Origin: Plasmodium coatneyi
Taxonomy: Eukaryota > Apicomplexa > Aconoidasida > Haemosporida > Plasmodiidae
Assembly (NCBI RefSeq): GCF_001680005.1
Contig: NC_033567.1
Coordinates: 1,054,001 to 1,118,000, forward strand
Reading direction: 5' to 3'
Length of the DNA: 64,000 nucleotides
Shown here: piece by piece, positions 9,985 to 21,113 of the stretch
How positions within the stretch are numbered: position 1 is the first letter of the stretch
Layout of the letters: every line of letters starts with the position of its first letter
Translations under genes and position numbers: made by a program
The notes under the pieces: model-generated
What the model saw: the letters and a program-made list of their open reading frames with translations, nothing else
Database searches by the model: none
Told to the model about the DNA's origin: nothing

Positions 9985-12560
9985 TTTGGCCGATGGGTAG
10001 GCGGAGATAAGAGGCGTTGTGGCGATCACTACACCTGCTAGAAGGCAAATAATTCTTTCCTATTCTCGCTGACTGCACTGACTGCACTGACTGCACTGAC
10101 TGCAAATACTTTCTAGCTGATCAGCGGCTCTTAAAAATACTTGTGCACGGTGAATTAATTAAAGGGAAAATGCTGAGCGCAATTTTTCCATACAACAAAA
10201 AGTAGATTTGTGTGTGCGGCTAAAATGTTGACTCATAAAGTATGAAAGACAAAATGGGGAATCACCATCGATAGCCGTGTCAGCTAAGAGGCACGCTTCG
10301 AAGGACGTGGTGAAGACAGAGGTATATACTGTGACAAAAATTACAACAAAGACAAATATAAAGCTACTTAAACGAAACAATAAAGGGGGGGAGATAAATG
10401 AACGTGCTCCCTACACGTGAAGGAAAATTAAATCTGTGTAAAAATAAAAACAATGACTTGTCAGTGTCCATGTCGGTTTGGTGAAAATACAAGTTAAATA
10501 ATTAAAATCAAAATTCTTTTTTTTTTTTTTTTTTTTTTTTTTTTCTTCACATCTTGATATGATTAAAAAGGTTATTCAAATTTGTAAAAATAAGACGGAG
10601 AAAGAATAAACGACAAAAAAGAAAGCAGCGTGAAAAGGGGGGAGGGAATCATAAAATTCACACTGCGCGTTTCACAATGGTATAATTAATCGATAGAGGA
10701 AGTAACGCGAAGATGCAAGGAAAACAAAAAAAAAAAAAAAGCATTCGCCATGCACGTTTACAATGTAGATTTGTGCTGTTATAGAAATTTTAAAATGAAA
10801 ATTTTAAACCACATGGTGAAAGCGTAAATTTTAAACAAGTTGGGCGTCTGTTGTGAAATGTACACACTTTTTTTTTTTTTTTTTTTTTTTCCTAGACATT
10901 TAAATGTGACATTTTTGCGAACCATTCCAACATTGTTAAAAAGAAAATATATATACATTTATGTGGTGCAAATATTTGCGAAAATTTAAGCAACCAGCAT
11001 GTTTCAATTTTTCCGTTTTTCACTTTACTGAACATGCTAAAAAAGCAGAGTGGTTCAAAGTAGACATGTCTTTAGAAATAATTGCCACAAAATTTCGGCA
11101 CCATTTGTGTGCGAATATCTTGCTGCCGTTGGGGTTGCCTTGGCCTAGTTCCGCAAAGTGGGAAGATTTTCCCCAAAATGGGGTTTTCCTAAAATTGATA
11201 TTTCACCACAATTCTGAAATTTTTCGCTTTCCTCGGGTCGCTTCATCCGTTTAATGTTTCTCAATACCGTTGCGTTTACTGGAATTTTTTTTTTTTTTCC
11301 CATCAACGGAACGCTGTTAGAGAAAAGTTAATTGCATTTTTCCTTCTACACCCATGCTAGCCTGGCGACGTTATTCCAAATCGTGAGCGCTTCTGGCGGA
11401 AGGGGGAAGCCTCGCAAAAATGCGAATTTTATGCGAACTGTTAAAATTTGTGTAGTTCCAAAATGATGTAGTGTGTACACTTTTTTATGCTTCTGTTGTG
11501 TTAATTTTTTTTTTATCATGTTGTGCGTAAATTGGCGTAAAAATCGACCATAATTGCGTGTTTTTTTTTTTTTTTTTTCCCCACCCGAATGTTGTCCATT
11601 CGTTTACACGTTACGTTCGTGTCTATGATGGCACCTTTTATTCACAAATAAATATATATTTAAAAAAATAAAATTTGAATTTAATACGAATTTCCTTCCC
11701 CATTTGGTTAGGAAGAACTCCATTTTGTCGTCCAAAAAGGTAACAGAAAAGAAGTTGCGCTTTATTCGAGTGGCCAATTATTCAGCTGCTGAATGCTACA
11801 CTTTTATGTAAACATTTGCCCCCTTTAGTCATATCACATTGTGTGGAAGTATCCGTGTTTGATTCATCAAACCATTTGTACAGTTTGTCCCAAATGGTCC
11901 TCTTTCCCTCTACACATAGTACGTACATGTGTGCGTAACCCAGTACATATTTGCACTGATAGTGGTGCCCATTTTTGCCCAACTGACAGAATGGGGGCGC
12001 TTATCTCATTTTTCATTTTGGTGAAAACCTCTAAATGTTAAAATTTAAAAGCATTAATTAGACAAAGTTAATTTTTTATCATATTAATTTTTTCTAATGA
12101 AAAAAAAAAAAAAAAAAGAATTATATGAAATGTGTTTTTTCTGTTTGAACGTAAAAAATATACACATAGCAGGAATGCATAGCGGGTATACATAATCGGC
12201 ACGCCCGGGTGGTTAACATATCGGGGCCCATGGAGGGCGCACATAAAAGCTACGCAAAGCGGCTACGCACAACAAATGCACATATAGAGAGGTACACACT
12301 ACTTCTGTTCAAAGGAGAATAATTTAAATGAACATATATACTTTGCTGTTTTAAAAAAAAATTTTTTTTTTTTTTTTTTAATTACGCAAATTTGTTGGTC
12401 AGACAACTGGTGCGTCAAGCAAACTCGTTTTTTTTTTTTTTTTGGTGTGCGAGCCGGCTCGCTTGTCATATGTTGTGTAACTATATCGTCCTATTGGATG
12501 GGTTTTCTTCGCCGCACATGATTGATCATCGCGCATCACACGCAAATGCTATACGTTCCC
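9985..12560. other. Intergenic region, 5' of the coiled-coil gene and 3' of SEC63
   Basis: 2.6 kb of A+T-rich DNA with no supported gene. It holds a perfect 9-bp tandem repeat at 10069-10104 and long T or A runs at about 10517-10544, 10728-10740, 10869-10890, 11561-11578, 12100-12117, 12362-12379 and 12429-12443. The first part must contain the promoter and 5' UTR of the 806-residue coiled-coil gene; the end contains the SEC63 3' UTR. Confidence 0.5.
10069..10104. repeat. 9-bp tandem repeat, 4 perfect copies
   Basis: Unit CTGACTGCA repeated four times without mismatch, 85 bp upstream of the start codon of the coiled-coil gene on the minus strand, so probably inside its 5' UTR. Confidence 0.95.
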
Positions 12561-14693
12561 TTAGTCATCCTCCGATTCGTCGTTCGTGTCATCGTCCGGA
12601 ACGTAATCCTCGTGATCCCTGGACGCGGTTTTCTGGGATGGAGGGGGCTTCGCGCCTCCGCCAGCAGCACCGTCATTATTATTACTCTTATTATTGGTAT
12701 TATTGGTATTATTGCTATGATTGCTATGATTGGTATTATTGTTGTTAGCGTTACTGGCATTTCCAGCATTGCTCGTTTGGTTGTGCTGGCTGTTTCTAGG
12801 CGCCGCGTTGGCGGTGTTGCCTTGCTGGACGCTGTTTCTTCTATTCGGGTCGCCACTGGGGCGGGCTTCCTCTTCATCACTGCTGTCATCTCTCCTGCCA
12901 ATATCCCCAATCATTTGTTGGAAGAGGGTTGGCTCATTGTCCAACTCGATGTCTTCTGGATGCACGAAAATTTCTCTCTTTATCTCTGTTTGGGAGTAGG
13001 CTCTAAACGGCAAGTCCAGTTTCTTATCACATCCAAAGTAGCAGTCACTGAGGATGTAAATGGACACACACAAATTGCCTACCCTATCTACCATAAATTG
13101 TAACTTTTCTTCAATTATTTTCTCACAATTTTTTACATGTATATATTTTAAGATACGATCGTCTCCCTTGTAGGTAGCCACAATCCACCATTCCTCAAAT
13201 TTAGGCTGAGGAAAGAAAGGCGCATGGATATACCCAGCGGCTTCCTTTTCATGTAAATTCATTCTATCAATATGTATGTAGATGGAAGCCACGTCCCCCT
13301 TCACAATATGATCCTCATCTTCTACCAGTATTCTGGCAGTCATCTTAATATCTGGAACAACATTGCAAAATGATTTGACATCCAAAATTTCCTCATCGGT
13401 CATTTCGTTTAGTCCCTTTCTGGACTCATGATTTTGATGGACAAAATCTAGGATCTCCTTCACAGCTAATTTTCCCTTATGGACGTGTTTAATTATACTT
13501 TCAGTAAAATGGGGAATTTGGAGCAAACTTGAACTTCTAATGTCAAGGGCTTGGATGAGGCATCTCCTAAATGTTAGGGCAGCCTGTGCTGTTAAAAACC
13601 AATCCCTTAAAATGCTAATTTCTATCATACTATGTGTTATGAGTAGAGAAAATTGAAGAATTTTTTTCAAATCTTCTTTCATTTCTTCTGATAATAAATC
13701 GTGCCTTCTTTGCATATGGGCTAATATTATGAAGTAGTTTTTCGTTATCACGGGCATTTTGAACGTTCTCTTTTTCGGTTCGACCAATTCCTCTATCATT
13801 TTCTTCACATATTCATCATCCTTCTGTCGAAATTCAATATCCCTACTTTCTGCCGTAGCTGCCAGCATCTCTGGATATGACTTAGCTCTGCTATTTTCAT
13901 TTATAGTGTACGTTAAATATTGCAAAGTTTCAACTTTGACCCCATTGGGCCCATACTGTTTTTGTCTTTGATAGTATATAATAAAAGTGGCCGGAATGAA
14001 CACAAGGAATATTAAGAAAAAAATGGATAATATTAGCAACTGATATTTTTCATCTATCAATAGTTTGGGTAGACCAATTCCCACCTTCATCATACCAGGT
14101 CCGTCTGGATTTCCATACTTTTCATAATTCTCCTTCGAAATTTCATCCGTCAATGCTTGATACGCTTTCGTTATTAAAATAAATTTTGCTGCTGCAGATG
14201 TATCATTCGGATTTTTATCTGGGTGATACTTCAATGATTTAAGTCTATACGCCTTTTTAATTTCTCCCACTGTTGCACCTACATGAACTTCTAATATTTC
14301 GAATGGGTCAAATGTCTGCATAGGCTTCGTACTCAACATCTGCTGCACCAGGATGAACAGCAATCCCCAGAATACAACCAACAGGAAAAATTGAATTATT
14401 CTTCTATATCCCAAATTTTCCCATAGTGTGGTGCTTTTATTTCTCTTCTCTGACTTTTCCTTACATAGTGCACACGCACAGGACCGGTACACACTGTTGT
14501 GCTTGGACTTTTTTAAATTATTACTATCATTGTTGAAAATTTTGTTAAATAGGGATTTGATATAAATGTATGTACATGGAACTAACACACAAATTAAGAC
14601 AGTTCCCGCGAAGAAAATAAATGCAGAGTCATCGTAGCTTAATAATGGCTCCTTTTTACTATCCTTCGTAAAGGTATCGCGAAACTGTGACAT
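12561..14693 (-). CDS. SEC63: SEC63, ER translocon J-protein
   Basis: 710-residue SEC63, an ER membrane protein that recruits the lumenal Hsp70 (BiP) to the Sec61 channel for protein translocation. Three hydrophobic segments are visible at about 24-46, 99-119 and 217-241. A J domain sits between the second and third (about 129-195) with the HPD motif in YHPDKNP (H157-D159). Residues about 255-600 correspond to the Sec63/Brl cytosolic region. The tail is very acidic (ends DDDTNDESEDD), as expected for a Sec62-binding tail. It is interrupted by an Asn/Ser/His/Thr low-complexity tract (about 640-680), typical of Plasmodium. Topology and domain order match the family, and the ATG at 14693 is the natural start. 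Confidence 0.96.
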   Translation of the reverse strand: MSQFRDTFTKDSKKEPLLSYDDSAFIFFAGTVLICVLVPCTYIYIKSLFNKIFNNDSNNLKKSKHNSVYRSCACALCKEKSEKRNKSTTLWENLGYRRIIQFFLLVVFWGLLFILVQQMLSTKPMQTFDPFEILEVHVGATVGEIKKAYRLKSLKYHPDKNPNDTSAAAKFILITKAYQALTDEISKENYEKYGNPDGPGMMKVGIGLPKLLIDEKYQLLILSIFFLIFLVFIPATFIIYYQRQKQYGPNGVKVETLQYLTYTINENSRAKSYPEMLAATAESRDIEFRQKDDEYVKKMIEELVEPKKRTFKMPVITKNYFIILAHMQRRHDLLSEEMKEDLKKILQFSLLITHSMIEISILRDWFLTAQAALTFRRCLIQALDIRSSSLLQIPHFTESIIKHVHKGKLAVKEILDFVHQNHESRKGLNEMTDEEILDVKSFCNVVPDIKMTARILVEDEDHIVKGDVASIYIHIDRMNLHEKEAAGYIHAPFFPQPKFEEWWIVATYKGDDRILKYIHVKNCEKIIEEKLQFMVDRVGNLCVSIYILSDCYFGCDKKLDLPFRAYSQTEIKREIFVHPEDIELDNEPTLFQQMIGDIGRRDDSSDEEEARPSGDPNRRNSVQQGNTANAAPRNSQHNQTSNAGNASNANNNNTNHSNHSNNTNNTNNKSNNNDGAAGGGAKPPPSQKTASRDHEDYVPDDDTNDESEDD
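12664..12792. repeat. Asn-coding low-complexity tract inside SEC63
   Basis: Degenerate short-period repeat (ATTATTGGTATT / GATTGCTAT words on the plus strand) coding Asn-rich sequence in the SEC63 C-terminal tail. It is an in-frame microsatellite-like expansion, probably length-variable between isolates. Confidence 0.7.
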
Positions 14694-14741
14694 TGTTACT
14701 TACGCAAATTGCAACAATGTTCTGGGGGTCTATACAGTCCT

Positions 14742-14934
14742 GTACGTACGTACGAGCGTGACTGCGTGTGGTTATTAGCGCGGAGTAGCTTAGTATGTAC
14801 GCAAGGGCATTTATATACATAGGGACATTCACAGGTGGGCACTGGTTTTCATAAGTACGAAATGGCACTCACGTTGTACGTAGGGGTATTCACATGTACG
14901 CCTAGGCATATTGTGCGCATAAGTACATATGTAC
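14742..14934. promoter_or_regulatory. GTAC-word cluster 5' of SEC63
   Basis: Nine GTAC tetramers in 193 bp (14742, 14746, 14750, 14797, 14855, 14876, 14896, 14923, 14931), immediately upstream of the SEC63 start codon. About one would be expected by composition. GTAC is the core of some ApiAP2 sites (AP2-G type). The stretch also looks like a decayed repeat around words such as TGTACG, so the excess may be a repeat effect rather than selection for binding. Confidence 0.3.
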
Positions 14935-17162
14935 GATGGAATGACACAAAAAAAAAAAAAAAAAAAGAAAGAGCGAACGAAGGGCGGCAAAACAGAAGAA
15001 ATGTACTATTTTGATAAGCCGTGGTATACCTGTACAGCGGTAAAAAGAAAAATAATAAAACAATGACAAAGAAAAGTTACACTAAAAACTATCAGAAATG
15101 GGGAAAAAATAAATAAATAATTTATTTAGCAAACATTTTTAAGAACGGTGAAAGGAAAGAATTGTATAAAAAGGGTTAACATAACATTGCTATATTCAAC
15201 GAAATTTACAAACCATGTAATATGATGTAATGCAATCGTAATTGTGACTATGACTGTAATTGTTTTTTTTTTTTTTTTTAATTTGTTTTTAATATTTTTT
15301 TTTTTTTTTACCCACTATGTTGTGAACAAATTATTAACTGAAGCCAAGATTAATTAACGCCTTTCTTTTGCCCTTTAAAAAAAAAAAAAAAAAATTTAAA
15401 TAACTTATTCTTCTGTGCCTACCACGTGACCTTCGCCTTCACGTTCCCCATTACTGTTTTAAAGCTTACGCAAAATTGTTACGCGAATTTTTTTTTTCTA
15501 CAGGTGAACGAAATATACCATTTTTACTGCTTTGAACGTTTATGCGCTTATCAGGTCATGCATTTTGGCGCCTTTTAAAATACATTTAATAAATTTTAAC
15601 TTGGGCTTATATACCTTATTTGAAACAATTAAAAAATTGAACCATTATATGATAAACAAATCACAATTTTAGGTATTTTTCGTGTCACACAAACAAATCT
15701 TCATCATCATTTCAGAGAAATTCCTTTGTTTGCTTAAACGAAGAGTTAATTTTCCTTCCCGTTAAATATGTCGTACCAGTGTAATCCCACTCATTTGACC
15801 GTTACTTTTAAATGTATAAATCTACCTACTTTACCACAGTACAGATATATACATTGAGGGAGACCTATTTTTATTTGCATTGAGAATGCGCCAAATTGCA
15901 TATGTAAAAATTTTATCTACAAACAGATAACATGCCGGAAAACTGTTCCTTTTCAGCGTACTGTGCAAATTATGATTTCACCTTTGCAAGCACATACTCT
16001 GATGATATATCAAACCATGCGGTTTAGCTTGCCTTGTTTGTTTTTTCAAAGTTTATATTTGTTAACATGATGATATGTACGCAGTGAAATTGAAATATAT
16101 GGTGTACATTTATTTGTCTGCCAAACAGCATGTCTTTGGTTAGTAGCTCCTTTTTGATCTACAAAATGGCGGGGGGCGGGGAAAAATACACCAAATGAAC
16201 AGGGAAAAAAACACGTAATTTTATCCCATATATAAAAATATATTGATCCATGGAAAAATGGTAGCACATTCTGCATACATTTTTTTTTATTCACATTAAC
16301 ATATAATTTGAAATTACGTAAAAAAGTTTTTTTTTTTTTTCCTGTTATTTGTCTCAATTTCGCATTGAGGATAGGTAAATAACAGATATTACGTCATATC
16401 ACTTAAAAGCGTGGATCACACTGTTATTACACATGACACATTAAACGTTGGCGGTTTTTCCAAATTTGTGGATTCAAACTCAGGGCGAAAACACGCACAT
16501 GGGACGCCCTTTCGCAAAATCATTTGTAGACCTGGATAAAATTATATTGAGGAGGCACACATAGGTACCAACCGTTGGAGGAGAAAAGTTCAACATCAAT
16601 TTAATCATCTACTGTAACATTTTTGCAACGTTTTTTTTCTTTTTTTTTTTTTTAATACCCTACTAACACCCTATGTTCATAAAACGCTATTATAAATTAC
16701 GTAAAAGGCAAGGACCGTAGTTGTCGCGTTGAGCAATAATGAAAAAGCTCTTTCGCTATGTGGCAAGCATTATGCATACCTAGGTAGACCGACACAAACA
16801 CAAAAGAACAGGGAAAAAACAGGTCAAAATGGTCAACCGTACAGTATGCATTTATCGGACGAAATGTAATTTAATTTATTTGGTAATGTAAAACAGAACT
16901 TGTAAAAAAATTGAGGTGAATTCTTTCCGTAAAATATTCCTGAAATATATTTTTTTCTTATGGTCAACAACGTTTAAGCTATTTTTATCTGTCTGTTTTG
17001 TTGGTATATATATTTTTTTTTTTTTACAGCCAAATGGGTAAAATGGCTATTTACACCGTGGAAATAAAATTCTCAAAATAAATTATGAACAGCCAATGTA
17101 AATAATTCATAGATTTTTTTTCTTTTATGAACATGAAATGAAGGTTTGCAAAAATGTGGCAC

Positions 17163-17164
<2 letters not shown>

Positions 17165-17195
<31 letters not shown>
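17165..17195. repeat. Poly(dT) tract, 31 nt
   Basis: Uninterrupted T run, one of the longest homopolymers here, about 300 bp upstream of the ATG at 17497. Such runs are common nucleosome-excluding elements in Plasmodium promoters. Confidence 0.9.
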
Positions 17196-17196
<1 letters not shown>

Positions 17197-17496
17197 GCTA
17201 GCTATTACTATTATATGTAAATAAAATTGAGAATAAGTATTTTTTTTCAGCAATTTACCCTTATAGACATTTTTGCACAAAATCGAACGAATTGACAAGT
17301 TGCTAATACGAATTGAAAAACAAATAATGTTCTCCTATTTTAAACACATTGTATGTATATTTCCATTTTGTCTACTTTTTGCAGTTTTCCCCTGCGCACT
17401 GGCCATTTTTACTCCCCTTTTCGAAGTTCTACATTTTGTTAATTTACGTAGCATTATTCTACACGCGTTGTTCACTATTTGTTGCACACACGAACA

Positions 17497-19443
17497 ATGG
17501 TACACGTACCGATGGCGCAAAAAAGGCGAACCATGTTACGCACACAAAGCTCAACGGAAAAGAATTTTCACACCAATGCGAACTTCGATTCCACCCTGGA
17601 TGTAAACACATATAACGATGCTTCTATAAACAGTAATTTTTCCATGGGGGGGAACAGCCTTCCACGCATTTTGAAAATGTACACAAGAGAGCTGCAATGT
17701 TCCAGTGAGGAACAAAAAAGTGACGGTTCTCACTTGAGGAGTGAAAATTTATTTCCTCAAAGAAATGACCATGTCAGTGAGAATACATGCCTAACGAGTA
17801 TCCTTCACTTGAGCGATGTAATTACATCACAGAGCGAAAACTGTGCACGCCTGAACGGTGAACATTTAAATTGTTACCATTCGTCGGTAAATAGCAATGC
17901 TTCTCGCATCGAAAGTGGAGTTCCCTCCTATTTAGCTTCATCACTATTAGCAAAATTTTGTTGCACAGAAATACCCATCCATGAGGAAGGGGAAACAGTA
18001 AACTGCAAGACAGAACCAAATTATGCAAAAACCGACGAGGCGGTTATTTCGACGAACGGTCAAAATAATGGTGAGGAGAATAATACCCAATTTGGTACTC
18101 CGAAAAATAGAACAAATGATGAAATAAAAAATAAGCAGGCAAATGATTCCCTAACTGAGAAAGATCATCTGGCTGCCGTGGGAACTTCTTCAATCTACCT
18201 CCCCATTAATGAAAATTCGGAAGATGGACAATATTTGTATGATAGTAAAAAGCACGGACATGGTGAATCGCTCCGCTCTAGCAAAAGGTATGCTTTGTCT
18301 AGCCCTACAGGTGACCCTAAAACTACAAACATGTATCGGATAAGCCATCCTACCGTAGTACCCACCCCAGAATGTTCAGCATATTCGAATGGTTGTCCTG
18401 AAGAGGAACGGGGTCAAGACAAATTACAACCTGAGGATGGTCATATGAAAGAACGCATGATGGTATATTATCCAGATGAAGAAATGCAGGGGGGTAAAAG
18501 AACGTTTAGCACAAAATTGAGTGCATTGAATGATGACAATTTTGAGCTAAAGCAAATTTCGTGTAACACTCAACCGCACGGAATAGAACGAAAAAAACAG
18601 CATGGAAGTGAAAAAATTTGCTATAGCACGGAAGAAAAAAAGGACCCCTCAGCTTCACCCTTAAGTATGAAACCACGGAGCTACTCGCTAGATGATATAA
18701 GAAAAGGAAAAATAAAAATTCCAAACGTTATATTTACGAAGCTACCATTCAATTCGAACGGAGACAATGTCATAGATTCGTATAGGCGAAATCATAAGCT
18801 GCTCAATTTTATGAAGGACTGTAACGAATCAGTCGGTCTGATTTTAAAATACCCACAAATTGAAAAGAGTCAAAATAGAACATTCAAAGTACCATCGGAA
18901 ATTTCCCCTGCAATTAGGAGCAATATCGGTTCGGCCATTATATATGAAGACAAATTTGACAGGAGGAACTATCATCCACAGGTTCAAAACTTACATATGG
19001 GGAAAATTTATGAAAGTCATGTCCTTAACATACTGAAAAATAAAAAAGATTTGGGGAAGAAACTATTCAACCGAAGTAATACATATGAAAAATATAAATA
19101 TAACAATAGCAATGGCTTTTGGATAAGTAACATTGACAAGAGACGTTTAGTAGACCCCGAAAAGAACGATAGCTACGTTACCGAGCTAATATATGAAAAA
19201 AATGGATCCTATGCTGAAGAAATGGAAACCCTAAAGCGTTGCAGAGGTTACGATGGTATTCCACCTATTGCAGAATTCTACAAAGACAATAATTTTTATT
19301 TATTTTTACAAAAGGAGGGAATATCCCGTGATTATTTGATCCCCGTGATGGCAACCACCATGCGCCGCTACGACATAGAAAAAGTTGCGGAATACGAATA
19401 TGTCCAAACGCGTGAGTGTATCACGCCCGTTCATTGCTCGTAA
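17497..19443 (+). CDS. Conserved-looking protein of unknown function (648 aa)
   Basis: Single long frame. The first in-frame ATG is at 17497 (upstream codons reach only a TTG). Residues 1 to about 380 are polar, Asn/Ser/Glu-rich and probably disordered. From about residue 390 (RSYSLDDIRKGKIKIPNV) to the end the composition is that of a folded domain, with conserved-looking aromatic and charged blocks (FWISNIDKRRLVDPEK, GYDGIPPIAEFYKDNNFYLF). No transmembrane segment, signal peptide or recognisable motif is present. Near the end an internal GTGAGT at 19411 is a good splice donor. Splicing to the acceptor CGCAG ending at 19500 would replace the last ten residues by a single Val and a stop, so the true C-terminus is uncertain. 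I do not recognise the family. Confidence 0.8.
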   Translation: MVHVPMAQKRRTMLRTQSSTEKNFHTNANFDSTLDVNTYNDASINSNFSMGGNSLPRILKMYTRELQCSSEEQKSDGSHLRSENLFPQRNDHVSENTCLTSILHLSDVITSQSENCARLNGEHLNCYHSSVNSNASRIESGVPSYLASSLLAKFCCTEIPIHEEGETVNCKTEPNYAKTDEAVISTNGQNNGEENNTQFGTPKNRTNDEIKNKQANDSLTEKDHLAAVGTSSIYLPINENSEDGQYLYDSKKHGHGESLRSSKRYALSSPTGDPKTTNMYRISHPTVVPTPECSAYSNGCPEEERGQDKLQPEDGHMKERMMVYYPDEEMQGGKRTFSTKLSALNDDNFELKQISCNTQPHGIERKKQHGSEKICYSTEEKKDPSASPLSMKPRSYSLDDIRKGKIKIPNVIFTKLPFNSNGDNVIDSYRRNHKLLNFMKDCNESVGLILKYPQIEKSQNRTFKVPSEISPAIRSNIGSAIIYEDKFDRRNYHPQVQNLHMGKIYESHVLNILKNKKDLGKKLFNRSNTYEKYKYNNSNGFWISNIDKRRLVDPEKNDSYVTELIYEKNGSYAEEMETLKRCRGYDGIPPIAEFYKDNNFYLFLQKEGISRDYLIPVMATTMRRYDIEKVAEYEYVQTRECITPVHCS

Positions 19444-21113
19444 TTGTACATACAGAGGTGCGGAAAATTGGGCGAACGGCCAAACAGATATTATCGCAGG
19501 TGTGTAATGAGCGCAAAATTATTTTCTTCTTTTTTGGGTCTCCTTTTGGGGGGGTGCCTACAGAATGGGTTTTTTTTTTTTTGTTAAATTACCCCCCATT
19601 GGGGCTGCACAGTAGAAATATTTAAACACTATTTGTTCCCCTCTTTTCTTGCTTTTATTCGTTTGTTAAACGATGGCGTTATGCAGAAGCGTATTTATGC
19701 CCTTATATCTTTGCATAAAATTTTGTTTGTTAATTTGGCCTATCCTGCACCTTAGGATGTGTGCAAATGTGCTCCTTTAAAGGTGTTGTGTCAGCTGTTT
19801 TGAAATATTGGGTGCCGTTGCCGTTCTTTCGTTCGCTCGCTTTTTCGCATTTCCCCTTGTGTCATTTTGGCTTGTTTAAGCAAATTTGGCCATATTGCAA
19901 CATTGCCATATTGACCTTATTTCCTACCCGCCGCATTCGAGATGAACGATTTAATCCCGTCCGCTTTTCTTTAATTCCTCTCACATTGCAAGAGCAACGT
20001 TGCACAACGCCGCGCATCGGCGTCCCTCCCTGTGGGCATAAACTGCATGCACAGGAATGTGTACGGTTTCTGCATGTGGGCATCTCGAAGTAAAGCGCAA
20101 TTTTTTTTTTTAGCGAATGGGCCCTTAATGTGCTGGATGCCACAGGACTAAAATGGGAATTCATTTTTAAGTTCATACAAAATGTGGCTGATGTGGCTAC
20201 TTGGAAAAAAAAAAAAAAAAAAAAAAAAAAGCAGAAAAATAAAATGAGCAAACCTGTACATGTATACCTACAATTGCAAGTAAAAAAAACAACATTATTG
20301 TAGAGTTAAAATTGCCGCAGTTTTTTTTTTCTTCTTTTAACCCGCATTTTGCACATACCAAAATGGACATACTACATGCGCTACATACGCCTTTGCCACA
20401 CATAGTATTATGAAAAAGTTTAAAATGAAATTATTCCCTTAACAGCGATACGTTTTATATTTGAGAGAACGTGTGAGCACGTGCACACGCTGACAAGTTT
20501 AGCAAAAATGTCCCGTTAAAGAGGAAAATATTTTGCCTCCCCGCATGGTTCATTTTTTTTTTTATCTCCTAATGCATACACCGTACACACATGTATGCAC
20601 ATATATATATGAATACTTACGCGCGTGTGTCCATTTTTACAGTCTTTTTTCCAAGCAAATTAATGTTTAATATTTTTACTCTCCTTCTGTCAGCTTCTAC
20701 ATGCGAATAATTTTTTTTTTTTTAATTTTTATGTGAAGTACTCCTTTTGGGGGGGAAGGATAAAAGAAGCGTGCTCCGCAGAGAAGAACGTGGCGAGTTT
20801 GCGTTCTCGCGGCGCTTTGTCACCGTTTCACTTTTTCACCTTTTTCATACGGGCAAGCGCATATCTTAGTGCCTTACCCAACGTAAGCTCGCAGAAGACA
20901 AAGAAGGAATTTTGGAAAAAAGGCCAAATTGGTGACGCCGCATGTTACCTTGTTTCCTTCCTGCAGCTGGCCAAAAATACGTATCACACGTGTGTATATT
21001 TGATACCCCCTATTCATGCTTTATCTGCATGTGATAGAATCTGTCCTCCTTAAGTGCAGAGCGATCTATTTATTTTTTGTGCCGGTACCCTGATCATCAG
21101 GTCCGTGGAATTT
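19444..21113. other. Intergenic region with possible small exons at its right end
   Basis: 1.7 kb. Left part: T/A runs (19569-19581, 20101-20112, 20205-20230) and no gene. From about 20880 good-looking splice signals appear (GTAAGC at 20883; a pyrimidine-rich TTCCTTCCTGCAG ending at 20966), which may belong to the 5' part of the small spliced gene in the next entry. Confidence 0.4.

Larger units (their letters stand above)
14694..17496. other. Divergent intergenic region upstream of SEC63 and the 648-residue gene
   Basis: 2.8 kb, strongly A+T-rich, with a 31-T run at 17165-17195 and T runs at about 15263-15279 and 15296-15309. The 200 bp nearest SEC63 carry a cluster of GTAC words (separate entry). 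A 103-codon frame at 16046-16357 on the minus strand is homopolymer-driven. No gene is supported. Confidence 0.5.

Noticed and set aside
12522..13103. 193-codon plus-strand open frame with Ile-rich part
   Set aside because: Antisense of the SEC63 tail; the Ile run mirrors the Asn repeat.
19862..20251. 129-codon minus-strand frame
   Set aside because: Begins in a poly-A/T run coding poly-Phe; no domain-like content.
20733..20882. 50-codon possible first exon of the small spliced gene
   Set aside because: No ATG in the frame (it begins at GTG), so it is not included in the model, though its GTAAGC donor is good.
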